Assembly: GCF_001458775.1 (NCBI RefSeq)
Contig: NZ_CZPZ01000001.1
Location: 248,001-312,000 of the forward strand
Reading direction: 5' to 3'
From: Candidatus Nitrospira nitrificans
Lineage (GTDB): Bacteria; Nitrospirota; Nitrospiria; Nitrospirales; Nitrospiraceae
DNA: 64,000 nucleotides
In this document: positions 62,941 through 64,000 of the stretch, piece by piece
Position numbering within the stretch: the stretch's first letter is position 1
Layout of the letters: each line of letters opens with the position of its first letter
Made by a program: the position numbers and the translations under genes
The notes under the pieces: model-generated
Database searches by the model: none
Seen by the model: only the letters and a program-made list of their open reading frames with translations
What the model was told of the DNA's origin: nothing

Positions 62941-63099
62941 TCATCATCCAGCTTCTATAGCTAGCTGAACCGCTGATGTCAGCGATACCGTGAGATTCAC
63001 CCATTCCACTTCTGAAAAATTCTGGTCGTGGGGCGGTGTGGGTGCTTCGCTTTGGCGGGTCTGCCGCACGGATCGAGTAATGGGTTGGGCCGAAGCCTT

Positions 63100-63462
63100 C
63101 TACTTCTTCAATGTCCGGATATACGCCAGTACGGCTCGACTATCTTCTTCCGACAAGCGAGTTTTCCATGACGGCATGTTCGGCTTTCCCTCGTGAATGG
63201 TCTGAAGCAGTATTGTGTCGGACTTTTTCTTGGTAGTCGGTCTCGTGAGGTTGGCCGGCTCTGGCCCCAGGAGCAAATAGCCATCCCCCTTCCCCTCAGA
63301 ACCATGACAACCGGCACAATGCCGGACAAATACTTTTTCCCCTTTTGCGACATTGGCGCTCGTTGATTCCGGCTCCTTCGGCGCGGCAATCGATGCCTGG
63401 ACTCCCACAATAATGGCAACCAGACCCATGCATATGGCACCAGCGAGCGTAGACATCCTCAT
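63100..63462 (-). CDS. Small periplasmic c-type cytochrome
   Basis: The 120-residue protein has a signal peptide (GAICMGLVAIIVGVQASIAA), a single heme site CAGCH at 49-53 (FVRHCAGCHGSEGKGDG) and a likely axial Met in KPNMPSWKTRL near 95, ending in the usual cytochrome c helix (LAYIRTLKK). ATG 63462 has AAAGGA upstream; the second Met two codons on is possible. It is a mobile periplasmic electron carrier of the class I type. It lies 30 bases downstream of the RND pump gene, on the same strand, but is probably functionally separate. Confidence 0.85.
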   Translation of the reverse strand: MRMSTLAGAICMGLVAIIVGVQASIAAPKEPESTSANVAKGEKVFVRHCAGCHGSEGKGDGYLLLGPEPANLTRPTTKKKSDTILLQTIHEGKPNMPSWKTRLSEEDSRAVLAYIRTLKK

Positions 63463-63492
63463 CTCATCCTTTCTCTGGCCTGACGTTCCGCA

Positions 63493-64000
<508 letters not shown>

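Overview
The window looks like a chromosome segment from a Nitrospira-type bacterium (phylum Nitrospirota). This is inferred from the style of the proteins: Gram-negative envelope genes, exosortase-A (XrtA/PEP-CTERM) type exopolysaccharide genes, a CusA/CzcA-type efflux pump and a small cytochrome c. No ribosomal or nitrification marker is present to prove it.

Layout. (1) 1-7.4 kb: pieces of a Ski2/HelY-like helicase in permuted order, an outer-membrane barrel gene preceded by a frameshifted small membrane-protein gene, a fibronectin-III lipoprotein, a BACON/FN3 secreted protein and a VanZ-LamG fusion. (2) 7.5-13.3 kb: a variable zone with two secreted proteins, decayed coding sequence and remnants of IS5- and IS3-family transposases around an SGNH hydrolase gene. 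(3) 13.3-60.8 kb: one very large exopolysaccharide locus, entirely on the minus strand and so read from right to left. (4) 61.7-64 kb: a NarL/LuxR-type regulator, tRNA-Phe(GAA), a cytochrome c and the end of an RND metal-efflux pump gene.

The polysaccharide locus begins at about 60.75 kb with the export and assembly core: Wza-like lipoprotein, outer-membrane barrel, Wzz/tyrosine-kinase co-polymerase, initiating sugar transferase and DUF3473 deacetylase. An RfaH/UpxY-like NusG paralogue follows. About 160 bp after the NusG-like gene, in the only sizeable untranslated gap of this part, lies a perfect match to the ops/JUMPStart core (GGCGGTAGCCT). This suggests the locus encodes its own antiterminator and its recruitment site. 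Downstream come a carbamoyltransferase/SxtJ/DUF5989 cassette, a sugar-nucleotide block (C-methyltransferase, DUF4910 peptidase-like protein, an unrecognised duplicated Cys protein, nucleotidyltransferase, PIG-L deacetylase), a Wzx flippase, several glycosyltransferases, a FemAB-like protein, an aminotransferase, an ATP-grasp/phosphatase fusion, MBOAT plus SGNH O-acetylation genes, an FkbH-ACP-GNAT acyl-transfer cassette, two asparagine-synthetase-like genes and a Wzy-like polymerase. The product is predicted to be a Wzx/Wzy-type polymer with heavy carbamoyl, acetyl, acyl and amide decoration.

Several genes are broken or frameshifted (fatty-acid hydroxylase, wecB relic, a 75-residue gene, a small membrane protein). 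Some may be assembly errors, because two of the suspected sites lie at homopolymers. No exosortase, PEP-CTERM protein, CRISPR array, prophage or intact insertion sequence is visible.
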